DNA of 39,008 nt from SIG603 sp964370115 (GTDB lineage: Bacteria > Bacillota > Clostridia > Oscillospirales > Acutalibacteraceae). This document shows, piece after piece, positions 1-7,436 of this stretch. Both the position numbers and the translations under genes were made by a program. The stretch is taken from positions 1 through 39,008 of the forward strand of contig CAYJIA010000017.1 of NCBI GenBank assembly GCA_964370115.1, given 5' to 3'. Every line of letters begins with the position of its first letter. Position 1 is the first letter of the stretch. The notes under the pieces were generated by a model. It saw nothing but the letters and a program-made list of their open reading frames with translations, was not told where the DNA came from and made no database searches.

Positions 1-397
1 ATTTTCTGGCAAATGGGTGGGTTTTATAGCAAGGAAAAGCCTTGCGGTAATGCTAGCGCCTTACAAAAGGCTTTGACGAAGATAGAAAGCCTACCCATTT
101 GACAGAAAACGGGTTCGGTTTATATGAACTCGGCTATGCACCGACCACGCACGCAAAGGCTCGGTTATGGCAAGAGAAATTTTAACTGGACTTAATTTAT
201 TTTCCGATGCAGAAATAACAAAAATCTGCTCGGCAATATATAATCATAGCAGTAAAGGTGTTACTCACTGCGCTTTTGATGAAGTATTAATAGATGCAGA
301 TGTTATGCAGCACTGTTTATATAATCCTTTATTTGAAGTAAAATCACATGAGATCGAGAGATTTAATTTACTTAAAAATGAATTTGGCTTATTTTAA
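1..397 (+). pseudogene. Remnant of an HD-domain phosphohydrolase (frameshifted, 5' end outside window)
   Basis: The stretch from about 143 to 397 translates to the C-terminal half of an HD-superfamily hydrolase. It has a DHARKG segment, an ICSAIYNHS segment and a late DEVLIDADV segment that supplies the usual last metal-ligand Asp. An ATG at 167 opens a 76-residue frame, but homologous-looking residues extend upstream of it. Protein-like sequence continues leftward only if the frame is changed near 142 (the ENGFGLYELGYAP segment) and again near 96 (the GNASALQKALTKIESLP segment). I therefore read it as one gene broken by two frameshifts and cut by the window edge. A sequencing error or a short real ORF at 167-397 are alternatives. 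The stop codon overlaps the first operator of the next module. Confidence 0.5.
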
Positions 398-425
398 AGT
401 AAGTTTAAGTTTTATGCTATATTAT
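392..425 (+). promoter_or_regulatory. Promoter with direct-repeat operator, copy 1 (upstream of response regulator)
   Basis: A 17-base core, TTTTAAAGTAAGTTTAA, spans 392-408. Inside it, heptamer-like half-sites TTTAAAG (393) and TTTAAG (404) are direct repeats spaced 11 bp apart, the spacing typical of OmpR/PhoB-family regulators. A -10-like TATTAT lies at 420-425, ten bases after the second half-site, and no good -35 is present, as expected for an activated promoter. The same core recurs at 2309 and 2968. Binding by the adjacent response regulator is an inference. Confidence 0.7.
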
Positions 426-444
426 AGTATAAGAGGTGAAAATT

Positions 445-1113
445 ATGAGAATATTACTATGCGAAGATGAAAAGGAGCTGTCAAACGCTCTTGTAAAAAT
501 ACTTAAACACTACAACTATTCGGTTGACGCGGTTTATGACGGTGAAGAGGCACTTGTATTTTTAGATTCCGAAAACTATGATGCCGTGATTTTAGATATA
601 ATGATGCCAAAAGTCGACGGGCTTACTGTGCTAAAAAAAGTCCGCGCGAAAGGCAATCTTATTCCGATTATTATGCTCACCGCAAAATCTCAAGTTGATG
701 ATAAAGTCACAGGGCTTGATTTGGGTGCTAATGATTATCTGACGAAACCATTTGAAACAAAGGAGCTTCTTGCAAGACTTCGTGCCATGACAAGAACTGT
801 AAGCGACAGCAGTTCATCAGTTTTAACTGTGGGTGACGTGAACTTAAACCGAAAAACCTTTGAACTTTACACCAAGGGAAACTCATTTAAGCTTGCAAGT
901 AAAGAGTTTCAAATGATGGAAATGCTCATGATAAATAAAGGACATATTATCCCTACCGAACGCTTTATGGAAAAGGTTTGGGGTTATGATAGTGATGCAG
1001 AGATAAATGTTGTATGGGTGTACATTTCCTACCTTAGAAAAAAACTGACACTTCTTGAAACCGACGTGAAAATTAAAGCCACACGAAACACAGGCTACTC
1101 TTTAGAGGTGTGA
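445..1113 (+). CDS. OmpR-family response regulator
   Basis: A 222-residue two-component response regulator. The N-terminal receiver domain (about 1-115) shows the acidic pair E7/D8, the phosphoacceptor D51 in an ILDIMMP motif, T79 and K101 in KPFE. The C-terminal winged-helix domain (about 128-222) ends in the usual TRNTGYSLEV strand. The ATG at 445 is preferred over an in-frame GTG at 436, because that GTG lies inside the Shine-Dalgarno AAGAGGTG (431-438). The histidine kinase gene starts one base after its stop, so the two are co-transcribed. The direct-repeat operator just upstream suggests autoregulation. The signal sensed cannot be deduced from the sequence. Confidence 0.95.
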   Translation: MRILLCEDEKELSNALVKILKHYNYSVDAVYDGEEALVFLDSENYDAVILDIMMPKVDGLTVLKKVRAKGNLIPIIMLTAKSQVDDKVTGLDLGANDYLTKPFETKELLARLRAMTRTVSDSSSSVLTVGDVNLNRKTFELYTKGNSFKLASKEFQMMEMLMINKGHIIPTERFMEKVWGYDSDAEINVVWVYISYLRKKLTLLETDVKIKATRNTGYSLEV

Positions 1114-1114
1114 T

Positions 1115-2314
1115 ATGCTAAAAAAACTCCAAATAAAATTTGTTTTACTTACAACGATTATAAGTGTGGTTGTAATGATACTTATCGCTGTATCGATAAA
1201 TGTTGCAAATTATATATCTATCATGAGTGGCTCAGATGAAATTTTAAATCTAATTGTACAAGGCGAATTAAAAATGGGTGAACCACTTAGTGACCGTGAA
1301 CCATTCCCAAGAGAGATAGCCTTTACTACAAGATTTTTTACTGTTCGTTCTGACGAAAACAATGAAATTGAGCATATTGACACAAGAAATATCAGTTCTG
1401 TTTCTGTCGACCAGGCTTTAGAATACACAAATATTGCAAGCGAAAGCGGGTCGGATACAGGAGTTATTGATAATTATAGATATATAAAAACGCAAAATTC
1501 TATTGGCTACTCATATTTTTTTCTTGATATTGAATCAGACATTCTAGGATTTGAGCAGTATTTATTTTACTCTGTTTTAATTGTACTTTGCGCCGTGGTC
1601 ATGATATTTTTCCTATCGCTTTTACTATCGAAAAAAGCAGTGTCCCCCATTGTTGCCAGCTATGAAAGACAAAAAGGCTTTATAACAAATGTAAGCCACG
1701 AGTTTAAAACACCACTTGCAATAATAAGGGCAGATTGCGATGTAATAGAAATTGATAACGGCGAGGGTGAATGGACTGATAGTATTAAAACACAAATCAC
1801 AAGACTCGATACACTCGTCGAAAATCTTGTATCTCTTACAAAACTTGATGAGAAAGTAGAAATAATTAAGACTGATTTTTCCCTTACCGATGTGATAAGC
1901 GATACAGTAGCGGAGTTTTCGGCTGCTATTAAAAATAGTGAGCTTAACTTAGTTTTGGACGCAGTGCCAAATATTAGCTACAGAGCAGACGAGCTATATA
2001 TCAGAAATTTAATATCAATACTTACTGAAAATGCCATAAAATATTCTCTGCCACAAACCGAGCTTAAAATATCTTTAAGTATAATCGGAAACCGTAAAGT
2101 GTTTCGCATACAAAATGCTTGTAAAGACATAGAAATAGGAAAACACAATTTGTGGTTTGAGCGGTTTTATCGCGGGGATAAATCAAGAAACAGTGAAATA
2201 AAGGGCTATGGACTCGGCTTGTCTATCGCAAGGACTATTTGCGATTTGCACGGGGCTAAAATCTCGGCCGAGAGTAAAACAGGAAAAGAAATAATTATAA
2301 CTGTAGTTTTTTAA
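1115..2314 (+). CDS. Membrane sensor histidine kinase
   Basis: A 399-residue histidine kinase paired with the preceding response regulator. There are transmembrane segments at about 10-32 and 150-171, enclosing an extracellular sensor region of roughly 115 residues with no recognisable domain. The HisKA box has the phosphorylated His at residue 195 (NVSHEFKTPL). The HATPase domain follows, with an N-box (ENAIKYS), an F-box-like WFERFYRGDKS and a G-box GYGLGLSIA. No clear HAMP domain separates TM2 from the HisKA region. Its stop codon (2312-2314) lies within the second copy of the operator core, so transcription of the next gene restarts at the end of this one. Confidence 0.95.
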   Translation: MLKKLQIKFVLLTTIISVVVMILIAVSINVANYISIMSGSDEILNLIVQGELKMGEPLSDREPFPREIAFTTRFFTVRSDENNEIEHIDTRNISSVSVDQALEYTNIASESGSDTGVIDNYRYIKTQNSIGYSYFFLDIESDILGFEQYLFYSVLIVLCAVVMIFFLSLLLSKKAVSPIVASYERQKGFITNVSHEFKTPLAIIRADCDVIEIDNGEGEWTDSIKTQITRLDTLVENLVSLTKLDEKVEIIKTDFSLTDVISDTVAEFSAAIKNSELNLVLDAVPNISYRADELYIRNLISILTENAIKYSLPQTELKISLSIIGNRKVFRIQNACKDIEIGKHNLWFERFYRGDKSRNSEIKGYGLGLSIARTICDLHGAKISAESKTGKEIIITVVF

Positions 2315-2342
2315 AGTAAGTTTAAAGTTCATATTATAAAAT
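2309..2342 (+). promoter_or_regulatory. Promoter with direct-repeat operator, copy 2 (upstream of alarmone synthetase)
   Basis: The 17-base core seen at 392 is repeated exactly at 2309-2325. The TTTAAAG half-sites start at 2310 and 2321, 11 bp apart. AT-rich -10 candidates follow at 2335-2342 (TATAAA or TAAAAT), at nearly the same distance as in copies 1 and 3. The site overlaps the stop codon of the histidine kinase gene. Confidence 0.7.
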
Positions 2343-2372
2343 CATCTTACAATTTATTGTGAGGTGATTTTT

Positions 2373-2966
2373 TTGCAGTCAAAAGAATTGTGTATAGATT
2401 TTTATAAAGAGCATTATCATCGATTTATTAAAGCCAAGGATAAGCTTTGTGATTTATTATCTGTGGAATGCAGTGAAAATATTGAGCACATAAAAATACG
2501 AATTAAATCAGAGGAAAGCACAAAAGCAAAACTTGAAAAACTTGGTTTTGACAAAACTTTAGAGTGCGCTATTGCCAATCTAAAGGATATAATAGGTGTG
2601 CGCATCATTTGTAGATTTCTATCCGATGTTTATAGCATTGCAAATATAATTGAAAATCATCTAAGCCTTTCTCATGTGCTAAGTAAGGATTATATAAAGC
2701 ATCCAAAAGAAAACGGCTACCGAAGTTATCATGTTATTTTGGAGATAGATATAGAAGACAACATTGTTCCCATAGAAATTCAAATAAGAACTATATCCCA
2801 AGACTCTTGGGCAAGTTTAGAGCATAAAATGAAGTATAAGAAAGAAATATCAAGCGCTAAGATGATAAAAGGTGAGTTAAAGCGACTTGCAGATGAAATG
2901 GCATCGTCAGATTTATGTATGCAAACACTAAAAGATCTTATAAATATCTCTGAAAATCAATTTTAA
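2373..2966 (+). CDS. Small alarmone synthetase (RelA/SpoT nucleotidyltransferase domain)
   Basis: A 197-residue single-domain protein of the RelA/SpoT synthetase family, predicted to transfer pyrophosphate from ATP to GTP/GDP and make (p)ppGpp. Family motifs are clear: DIIGVRIICRF, then KDYIKHPKENGYRSYH (nucleotide-binding block), then the catalytic EIQIRT followed by SWASLEHKMKYK. It has no HD hydrolase, TGS or ACT domain, so it is a RelQ/RelP-like small synthetase rather than a long RSH enzyme. The start is chosen as TTG at 2373, with Shine-Dalgarno GTGAGGTG ending 6 bases upstream; an in-frame GTG at 2364 falls inside that ribosome site. It has its own copy of the module operator, which implies control by the neighbouring two-component system. 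Confidence 0.9.
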   Translation: MQSKELCIDFYKEHYHRFIKAKDKLCDLLSVECSENIEHIKIRIKSEESTKAKLEKLGFDKTLECAIANLKDIIGVRIICRFLSDVYSIANIIENHLSLSHVLSKDYIKHPKENGYRSYHVILEIDIEDNIVPIEIQIRTISQDSWASLEHKMKYKKEISSAKMIKGELKRLADEMASSDLCMQTLKDLINISENQF

Positions 2967-2967
2967 A

Positions 2968-3001
2968 TTTTAAAGTAAGTTTAAGGTTAAATTTATATAA
3001 T
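2968..3001 (+). promoter_or_regulatory. Promoter with direct-repeat operator, copy 3 (upstream of VTC polymerase)
   Basis: This is the third exact copy of the 17-base core, at 2968-2984, with half-sites at 2969 and 2980 (11 bp apart). A consensus -10 TATAAT lies at 2996-3001, again ten bases after the second half-site. It sits in the short gap between the alarmone synthetase stop and the VTC gene. Confidence 0.75.
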
Positions 3002-3034
3002 GAACAGGTAAAACTCAAAAAGGAGAGGTTGGAC

Positions 3035-3760
3035 ATGGCACAAACAAATTTTAAGAGGTATGAGCTTAAATATATCTTAACTACCAAACAGTATGAAGAA
3101 TTACTTTGTCAAATGCCATCAGACATGAAACTTGACAGCTATGGTAGGCATAAAATTTCAAATATTTACTTTGACACCGAAGATTATAGGATTATTAGAC
3201 ATTCATTGGAAAAACCGAAGTACAAGGAAAAACTCCGAGTTCGCTGCTATGGCGAGCCCCGCGACGACGCCACAACTTTTATTGAACTAAAGAAAAAATT
3301 TAAAGGTGTGGTTTATAAGAGAAGGGTGTATTCCGAGCAAAGTAAAGTCCTTTCCTATCTTCATGGTACTTCTAATACTTTAGAGCAGTCTCAGATACTC
3401 AGTGAAATTGATTATTTCAAAAATAGCTATGATGAGATAAAACCAAGAGTTTATTTGTCGTATGAGCGAGAGGCTTTTTTCTCTACTCTCGACGAGAATT
3501 TTAGACTTACCTTTGATTTTAATATAACAGCAAGGAACAGCGATATATCACTTTACAGCAGTGAAGATGATATGGAAGTTTTATCAAATAAATATGTTTT
3601 GCTTGAAGTAAAAACAGTTATGGGGCTTCCTAATTGGTTTTTAGAGTATTTAAGCAAAAATTCTATTTATAAGACTTCATTTTCAAAGTACGGCACGGCA
3701 TATATGACATACTTTATGCCACAATTTGTAAGTAGTTTAGGGAGGAATTCAAATGTTTGA
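3035..3760 (+). CDS. VTC-domain polyphosphate polymerase
   Basis: A 241-residue protein that is almost entirely a VTC domain, the tunnel-fold catalytic domain that makes inorganic polyphosphate from ATP in yeast Vtc4 and related bacterial proteins. Basic and acidic residues typical of the tunnel are visible: FKRYELKYIL at the N-terminus, KEKLRVRCYG, FIELKKKFKGVVYKRR, YLSYEREAF, RLTFDFNI and a late LLEVKTVMGLPNW. The start is ATG 3035 with AGGAGAGG at 3021-3028; an in-frame TTG at 3029 is too close to that site. It overlaps the next gene by 8 bases, so the two are translationally linked. Family members pair with DUF4956 proteins. Polyphosphate as the product is inferred from the family. Confidence 0.85.
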   Translation: MAQTNFKRYELKYILTTKQYEELLCQMPSDMKLDSYGRHKISNIYFDTEDYRIIRHSLEKPKYKEKLRVRCYGEPRDDATTFIELKKKFKGVVYKRRVYSEQSKVLSYLHGTSNTLEQSQILSEIDYFKNSYDEIKPRVYLSYEREAFFSTLDENFRLTFDFNITARNSDISLYSSEDDMEVLSNKYVLLEVKTVMGLPNWFLEYLSKNSIYKTSFSKYGTAYMTYFMPQFVSSLGRNSNV

Positions 3761-4445
3761 CGAATTTTTTGGCAGTATTTTTGACGTGACCGCCACAACA
3801 AATATAAATATCACAGACTTTATATTTTGCATGTTAACTTCAATTGTTCTAGGTGTATTTATGGCAAAGATGTATGCCTTAAAAACCAAAAGCACAAAGA
3901 GTTTTGTAGTAACGCTTGCCCTACTCCCCCTTGCAGTCACAATGGTTATTATTATGGTAAACGGAAATATCGGTGCAGGTGTTGCAGTTGCAGGCGCATT
4001 TAGTTTGGTTCGCTTCCGCTCTGTTCCAGGAACAGCGAAAGAAATTGTAGCGATTTTCACAGCGATGTGTACAGGACTAACTATAGGTATGGGATATATT
4101 GCATTTGCTGTAATGTTCTCTGTAATAGCTTGTCTGTTTGCACTTTTCTTAAATCTAACAAATTTTGGAGAAGAAAAAAACAACGGAAATCGCACACTAC
4201 AAATAACAATTCCTGAAAACCTCAATTACACCGATGTCTTCGATGATATTTTCAAGAACTTTACAAAAGAGGCAAAACTTATCACTGCTAAAACCACTAA
4301 TATGGGTAGTCTATTTAAGCTTAGTTACGAGATAGAACTAAAAGACGCGAATAACGAAAAGCAATTTGTCGATGAACTAAGATGCCGAAATGGCAATCTT
4401 GAAATTACTATAGGAAAACAGGAAATATTTGTAAATGGACTTTAG
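3753..4445 (+). CDS. DUF4956 membrane protein (VTC partner)
   Basis: A 230-residue protein. The N-terminal two thirds hold about four hydrophobic segments (roughly 22-40, 50-68, 72-90 and 103-132) with the conserved loop AGAFSLVRFRSVPGTAKEI, recognisable as DUF4956. The last ~85 residues form a soluble alpha/beta tail containing an ITIPENLNYTDVFDDIF segment. Its start overlaps the VTC gene end, with Shine-Dalgarno GGAGG at 3741. DUF4956 genes are commonly found beside VTC genes and are thought to form a membrane partner for polyphosphate synthesis or translocation, but the biochemical role is unproven. A strong hairpin follows, ending the module. Confidence 0.85.
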   Translation: MFDEFFGSIFDVTATTNINITDFIFCMLTSIVLGVFMAKMYALKTKSTKSFVVTLALLPLAVTMVIIMVNGNIGAGVAVAGAFSLVRFRSVPGTAKEIVAIFTAMCTGLTIGMGYIAFAVMFSVIACLFALFLNLTNFGEEKNNGNRTLQITIPENLNYTDVFDDIFKNFTKEAKLITAKTTNMGSLFKLSYEIELKDANNEKQFVDELRCRNGNLEITIGKQEIFVNGL

Positions 4446-4500
4446 GCAATTAAAACAGCATTACCTGTAGACTTAAACTTTAAATAACTTCATAAATCAT

Positions 4501-4545
4501 CCCCCTCTCGCAGTGAATATTTTATTTTTCTGCAAGAGGGGGTTT
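4501..4545 (+). terminator. Intrinsic terminator-like hairpin after the VTC/DUF4956 genes
   Basis: A 13-bp stem with one mismatch pairs CCCCCTCTCGCAG (4501-4513) with CTGCAAGAGGGGG (4530-4542), followed by a short TTT. The U-tract is weak for such a strong stem. Confidence 0.75.
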
Positions 4546-4616
4546 CGTAGTTTATTCAAAGTTTTGAATAACAAAGAGTAAAAACTGCACACCCTTTGCA
4601 ACTTAATAAAAAAATT

Positions 4617-4645
4617 TTGTGTTTTGATATAATTTGTAATATAAT
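4617..4645 (+). promoter_or_regulatory. Sigma-A-type promoter for the SDR gene
   Basis: A -35-like TTGTGT (4617-4622), a 17-base spacer and a perfect -10 TATAAT (4640-4645), about 38 bases before the start codon. Confidence 0.6.
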
Positions 4646-4682
4646 GAATTATATTCTAACGATAAGGCAAGGGAGAAATTTT

Positions 4683-5381
4683 ATGAAAATTTGCATTATA
4701 ACTGGTGGCACAAACGGTATTGGTTTTGATTTGGCAAAGAAATTTGCTGGAAAAGGATTTAAAGTAATTGTGCTTGACATTGTCGAGAGCAAGGAAGAGT
4801 ATGTTGACTATATACACACAGATTTAGCAGACCCAAATTCTGTCGAAAATGCGTTTGCAATTATTAAAGAGAAATATGGCAAGGTCCATGTTTTAATCAA
4901 TAACGGCGCTATTTCGGCGTTTGTTAAAAATATAGAAGATGTAACACTTCAAGAATACAACAAAGTTTTAGACACAAATTTGCGAGGAGCGTTTCTCTGC
5001 TGTAAAAAATTCACCCAGCTAAACAAGGGTGAAGACTATGGAAGAATTATTAATATTTCTTCTACAAGATGGCACCAAAATATGGAGGACTGGGAGCTTT
5101 ACGGCATGAGTAAAGGCGGTATAGTCTCTCTTACAAATTCACTTTGCGTCTCGCTTAGAGGAACACCAATCACTGTTAATGCCATTAGTCCTGGTTTTAT
5201 CCATGTAGGCGCCTTAGAAGAGCTTGAGCCACGAGACCACGAAATTCATCCGTCTAACAGGGTTGGAAGACCTTCTGACATATCAAATATGTGTCTTTTC
5301 TTAGCTGATGAGGAAAATGACTTTATAAACGGTGCAAATATCGTTATAGACGGCGGAATGACCAAGAGGATGATTTATTAA
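4683..5381 (+). CDS. Short-chain dehydrogenase/reductase (SDR) family oxidoreductase
   Basis: A 232-residue classical SDR. It has an N-terminal Rossmann cofactor motif TGGTNGIG, a D in the HTDLADP segment, an LINNGA motif, and a catalytic Ser-Tyr-Lys set formed by NISSTRW and YGMSKGG. The C-terminus has the common ISPGFI and NGANIVIDGGM segments. It should catalyse NAD(P)-dependent oxidation or reduction of an alcohol/carbonyl; the substrate is unknown. The start is ATG 4683, preceded by AAGGGAG at 4669-4675. A longer in-frame reading from 4596 would include promoter sequence and is rejected. The gene is monocistronic, between a terminator and the promoter of the chemotaxis receptor gene. Confidence 0.9.
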   Translation: MKICIITGGTNGIGFDLAKKFAGKGFKVIVLDIVESKEEYVDYIHTDLADPNSVENAFAIIKEKYGKVHVLINNGAISAFVKNIEDVTLQEYNKVLDTNLRGAFLCCKKFTQLNKGEDYGRIINISSTRWHQNMEDWELYGMSKGGIVSLTNSLCVSLRGTPITVNAISPGFIHVGALEELEPRDHEIHPSNRVGRPSDISNMCLFLADEENDFINGANIVIDGGMTKRMIY

Positions 5382-5446
5382 TCTTTATAGCTTATTTATT
5401 AACTCCTATGAACAAAAAATTGAATTAAAAATAGGTAAAATTGTTA

Positions 5447-5485
5447 TTGAAAAATACTATCAATAATGTTATTATTGTATTGATA
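5447..5485 (+). promoter_or_regulatory. Promoter and overlapping palindrome upstream of the chemotaxis receptor gene
   Basis: TTGAAA (5447-5452), a 17-base spacer and TATTAT (5470-5475) form a plausible sigma-A promoter. A perfect 8-bp inverted repeat, TATCAATA (5458-5465) with TATTGATA (5478-5485), straddles the -10 and could be a repressor site. Confidence 0.45.
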
Positions 5486-5550
5486 TAAAATTGCTGAAAT
5501 AATCAATTTTAGCAAACTCGTATCCCTACACCATTTTGGAGGGCTATTAA

Positions 5551-7239
5551 ATGATTAAAAAATATAAAAACTGGGAAAAAGACGCTAAGTTAACTACTAA
5601 ATTTATGCCGGTACAGCTCACTGTTTCATTAGTTGTTATTATTTTGATGATTTCGTCACTTTCAGCAATCACTTTAATTGATTCAAGCTATACCAATATT
5701 TTGAAAAACAATGTACAAAGTGAACTTGATGTTTATGAAATGATTGAAAACATGTATCTTTGTCGTGTTCTTGGTCGAGACATTCTTTTGCAAGACGACG
5801 AAGAGGCTCGTATGGATCTGTATGACAGATATATAACGGCGTTTGATTCTTTAGACGAAAAAATGGATGCCTATTATAGCAAACTAAGCGGAGACGATGC
5901 TACCGAATTTGCCACAATCATTGAATGGAAAAACCAATATACCGATGCAATGATTTTATCTGCCGACTTAAAAAATGAAGGCGGACAAGATGAAGAGGCA
6001 TTGGCTGCTCTTCGCAGTGTTACTCCTGTTGCCACTGACTTTTTTGGAAGTATGGAAGAGCTTCAAGCCGAAGAGAGTGATAAGGCAAATCAGGCAATCG
6101 CCGTAAAAGATGCGCTCGTCCTTTCCACAATAATCTTTAATCTAATTTTTTCCTTGATTATTGTTATTTTGATCTTCTTTATGATTCGTCGAGTTGTAAA
6201 ACCTCTTGGAAAGAAACTCTCGGTTGTTTCAAAAACCGTTTCGCATATTGCCGATACGGGAAATATGACAGCAGAAGTACCTGATGAATATTTGACAAAA
6301 GACGAAGTCGGTACAATTTTTTCATCTACAAGAAAACTGCAAGACAGGCTTAATGTTTACTCTGGCGTAGTTTCCTTAATGGCTGACAAAAACTACACCG
6401 CAACTATTACACCACTTTCAAATCAAGATAATCTTGCCCTTAATATTTCCGATGTATTAGACGCAACAAGCACTGTTGTTAACCAAATAAAACACGCTTC
6501 TGCCCAGGTTCATTCAGGAGCAACCCATATGAAAGACTTTTCTGACGGCTTGACCGACGGCGTTCAAATGCAAACAAGGGCGTTAAATTCGCTCTCAAAC
6601 GCAGTCGAATCGATTTCAAGTCAGGTAAGCACCAGCAAAGACATTGTAACTGAAACCAGCCAAGTAATCGCCGAAACAGATACAATGCTTAGCGAAGGAC
6701 AAAAACAAATTGGATATCTACTCAAAGAAATGCAAACTACGAAGAGTTTGTCTAACGAAATACAAGCCATAGTAAAAACAATTAATGGCATTGCATTCCA
6801 AACAAACATCTTGGCTCTTAATGCCTCTGTCGAGGCTGCGCGCGCCGGAGAAGCTGGTCGTGGATTTGCAGTAGTTGCAGGTGAGGTAAGAACTTTGGCA
6901 GAGAGTAGTGCAAAAGCTGCTCAAGATACTTCAACACTTATCGGAACAGTAAGCGCCTCAATAGAGAGTAGCCTTCAAAAAGCCGAAATTACAACAAGTA
7001 CTGTAATGAAAGTAGGCGAAAATTCAAATAGGCTTACATCGATGATGCAAGATGTTGTTAAATCCTCTGATGAGCAATTTGAAATGATTTCTAAAGTTTC
7101 AGAAGAGCTACATAATATCACTAAGATAGTAGAGGAAAACACTGTGGTCTCTACTCAAGGTGAGAGGTTGAGCAATCAACTGTCGTCACAGGCATCTGAG
7201 CTTCAAGAAACGCTAGAAGCGTTTAACTTGCCAAGCTAG
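5551..7239 (+). CDS. Methyl-accepting chemotaxis protein
   Basis: A 562-residue chemoreceptor. TM1 is at about residues 20-43, an extracellular helical sensor domain of about 145 residues follows (four-helix-bundle type by composition), and TM2 is at about 193-215. A HAMP-like segment and the long cytoplasmic signalling helices come next. The conserved hairpin tip is unmistakable: the GIAFQTNILALNASVEAARAG segment continues into GRGFAVVAGEVR. It would relay ligand binding to CheA/CheW, but no other chemotaxis gene lies in the window. The start ATG has GGAGGGC upstream at 5538. The ligand is unknown. The gene is monocistronic, ending at the hairpin at 7288. Confidence 0.95.
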   Translation: MIKKYKNWEKDAKLTTKFMPVQLTVSLVVIILMISSLSAITLIDSSYTNILKNNVQSELDVYEMIENMYLCRVLGRDILLQDDEEARMDLYDRYITAFDSLDEKMDAYYSKLSGDDATEFATIIEWKNQYTDAMILSADLKNEGGQDEEALAALRSVTPVATDFFGSMEELQAEESDKANQAIAVKDALVLSTIIFNLIFSLIIVILIFFMIRRVVKPLGKKLSVVSKTVSHIADTGNMTAEVPDEYLTKDEVGTIFSSTRKLQDRLNVYSGVVSLMADKNYTATITPLSNQDNLALNISDVLDATSTVVNQIKHASAQVHSGATHMKDFSDGLTDGVQMQTRALNSLSNAVESISSQVSTSKDIVTETSQVIAETDTMLSEGQKQIGYLLKEMQTTKSLSNEIQAIVKTINGIAFQTNILALNASVEAARAGEAGRGFAVVAGEVRTLAESSAKAAQDTSTLIGTVSASIESSLQKAEITTSTVMKVGENSNRLTSMMQDVVKSSDEQFEMISKVSEELHNITKIVEENTVVSTQGERLSNQLSSQASELQETLEAFNLPS

Positions 7240-7287
7240 ACTACATACAAGTCTTAATCTAAATTACAACTTACTTTAATATTTCAC

Positions 7288-7338
7288 AAAAGGATTGTCG
7301 TAAATGAGTAAAATCATTTGCGACAATCCTTTTACTTT
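7288..7338 (+). terminator. Intrinsic terminator after the chemotaxis receptor gene
   Basis: A 20-bp stem with a single G-U style mismatch pairs 7288-7307 (AAAAGGATTGTCG...) with 7314-7333 (...CGACAATCCTTTT) around a 6-base loop, followed by a T-rich tail. Confidence 0.85.
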
Positions 7339-7351
7339 TACAGCACAGATA

Positions 7352-7403
7352 TTGACAATTTCGCCTTAGTATGGTACAGTTTTTACAGTTAGAATAAACT
7401 AAC
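7352..7403 (+). promoter_or_regulatory. Promoter and candidate operator of the ABC/ygbA/ybaN operon
   Basis: A consensus -35 TTGACA (7352-7357), a 17-base spacer and -10 TACAGT (7375-7380). An inverted repeat, GTTAG (7388-7392) with CTAAC (7399-7403), lies right at the predicted transcription start, where a repressor could block it. Confidence 0.6.
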
Positions 7404-7436
7404 AATTTTGACGATAATCAGAAATGAGAAACTTAA

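Noticed and set aside
1..110. Possible structured RNA such as an RNase P fragment (inverted ends, GCGGTAA word)
   Set aside because: No conserved core of any RNA family could be matched, and the same bases translate into protein-like sequence.
141..165. ACGCAAAGG-like words suggesting a cyclic-di-GMP riboswitch
   Set aside because: The rest of the aptamer fold is absent and the stretch reads as HD-domain coding sequence (DHARKG).
3749..4225. 158-codon open frame on the minus strand inside the DUF4956 gene
   Set aside because: Antisense shadow of a membrane protein; hydrophobicity mirrors the plus-strand codons.
4470..4490. Minus-strand TTTAAAG and TTTAAG words downstream of the DUF4956 gene, resembling the module operator
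   Set aside because: Spacing between half-sites is 7 bp rather than 11 bp, the orientation faces no gene start, and AT-rich DNA gives such words easily.
7264..7280. Minus-strand ATTAAAGTAAGTT after the chemotaxis receptor gene, a partial match to the operator core
   Set aside because: The second half-site is broken and no gene on the minus strand starts nearby.
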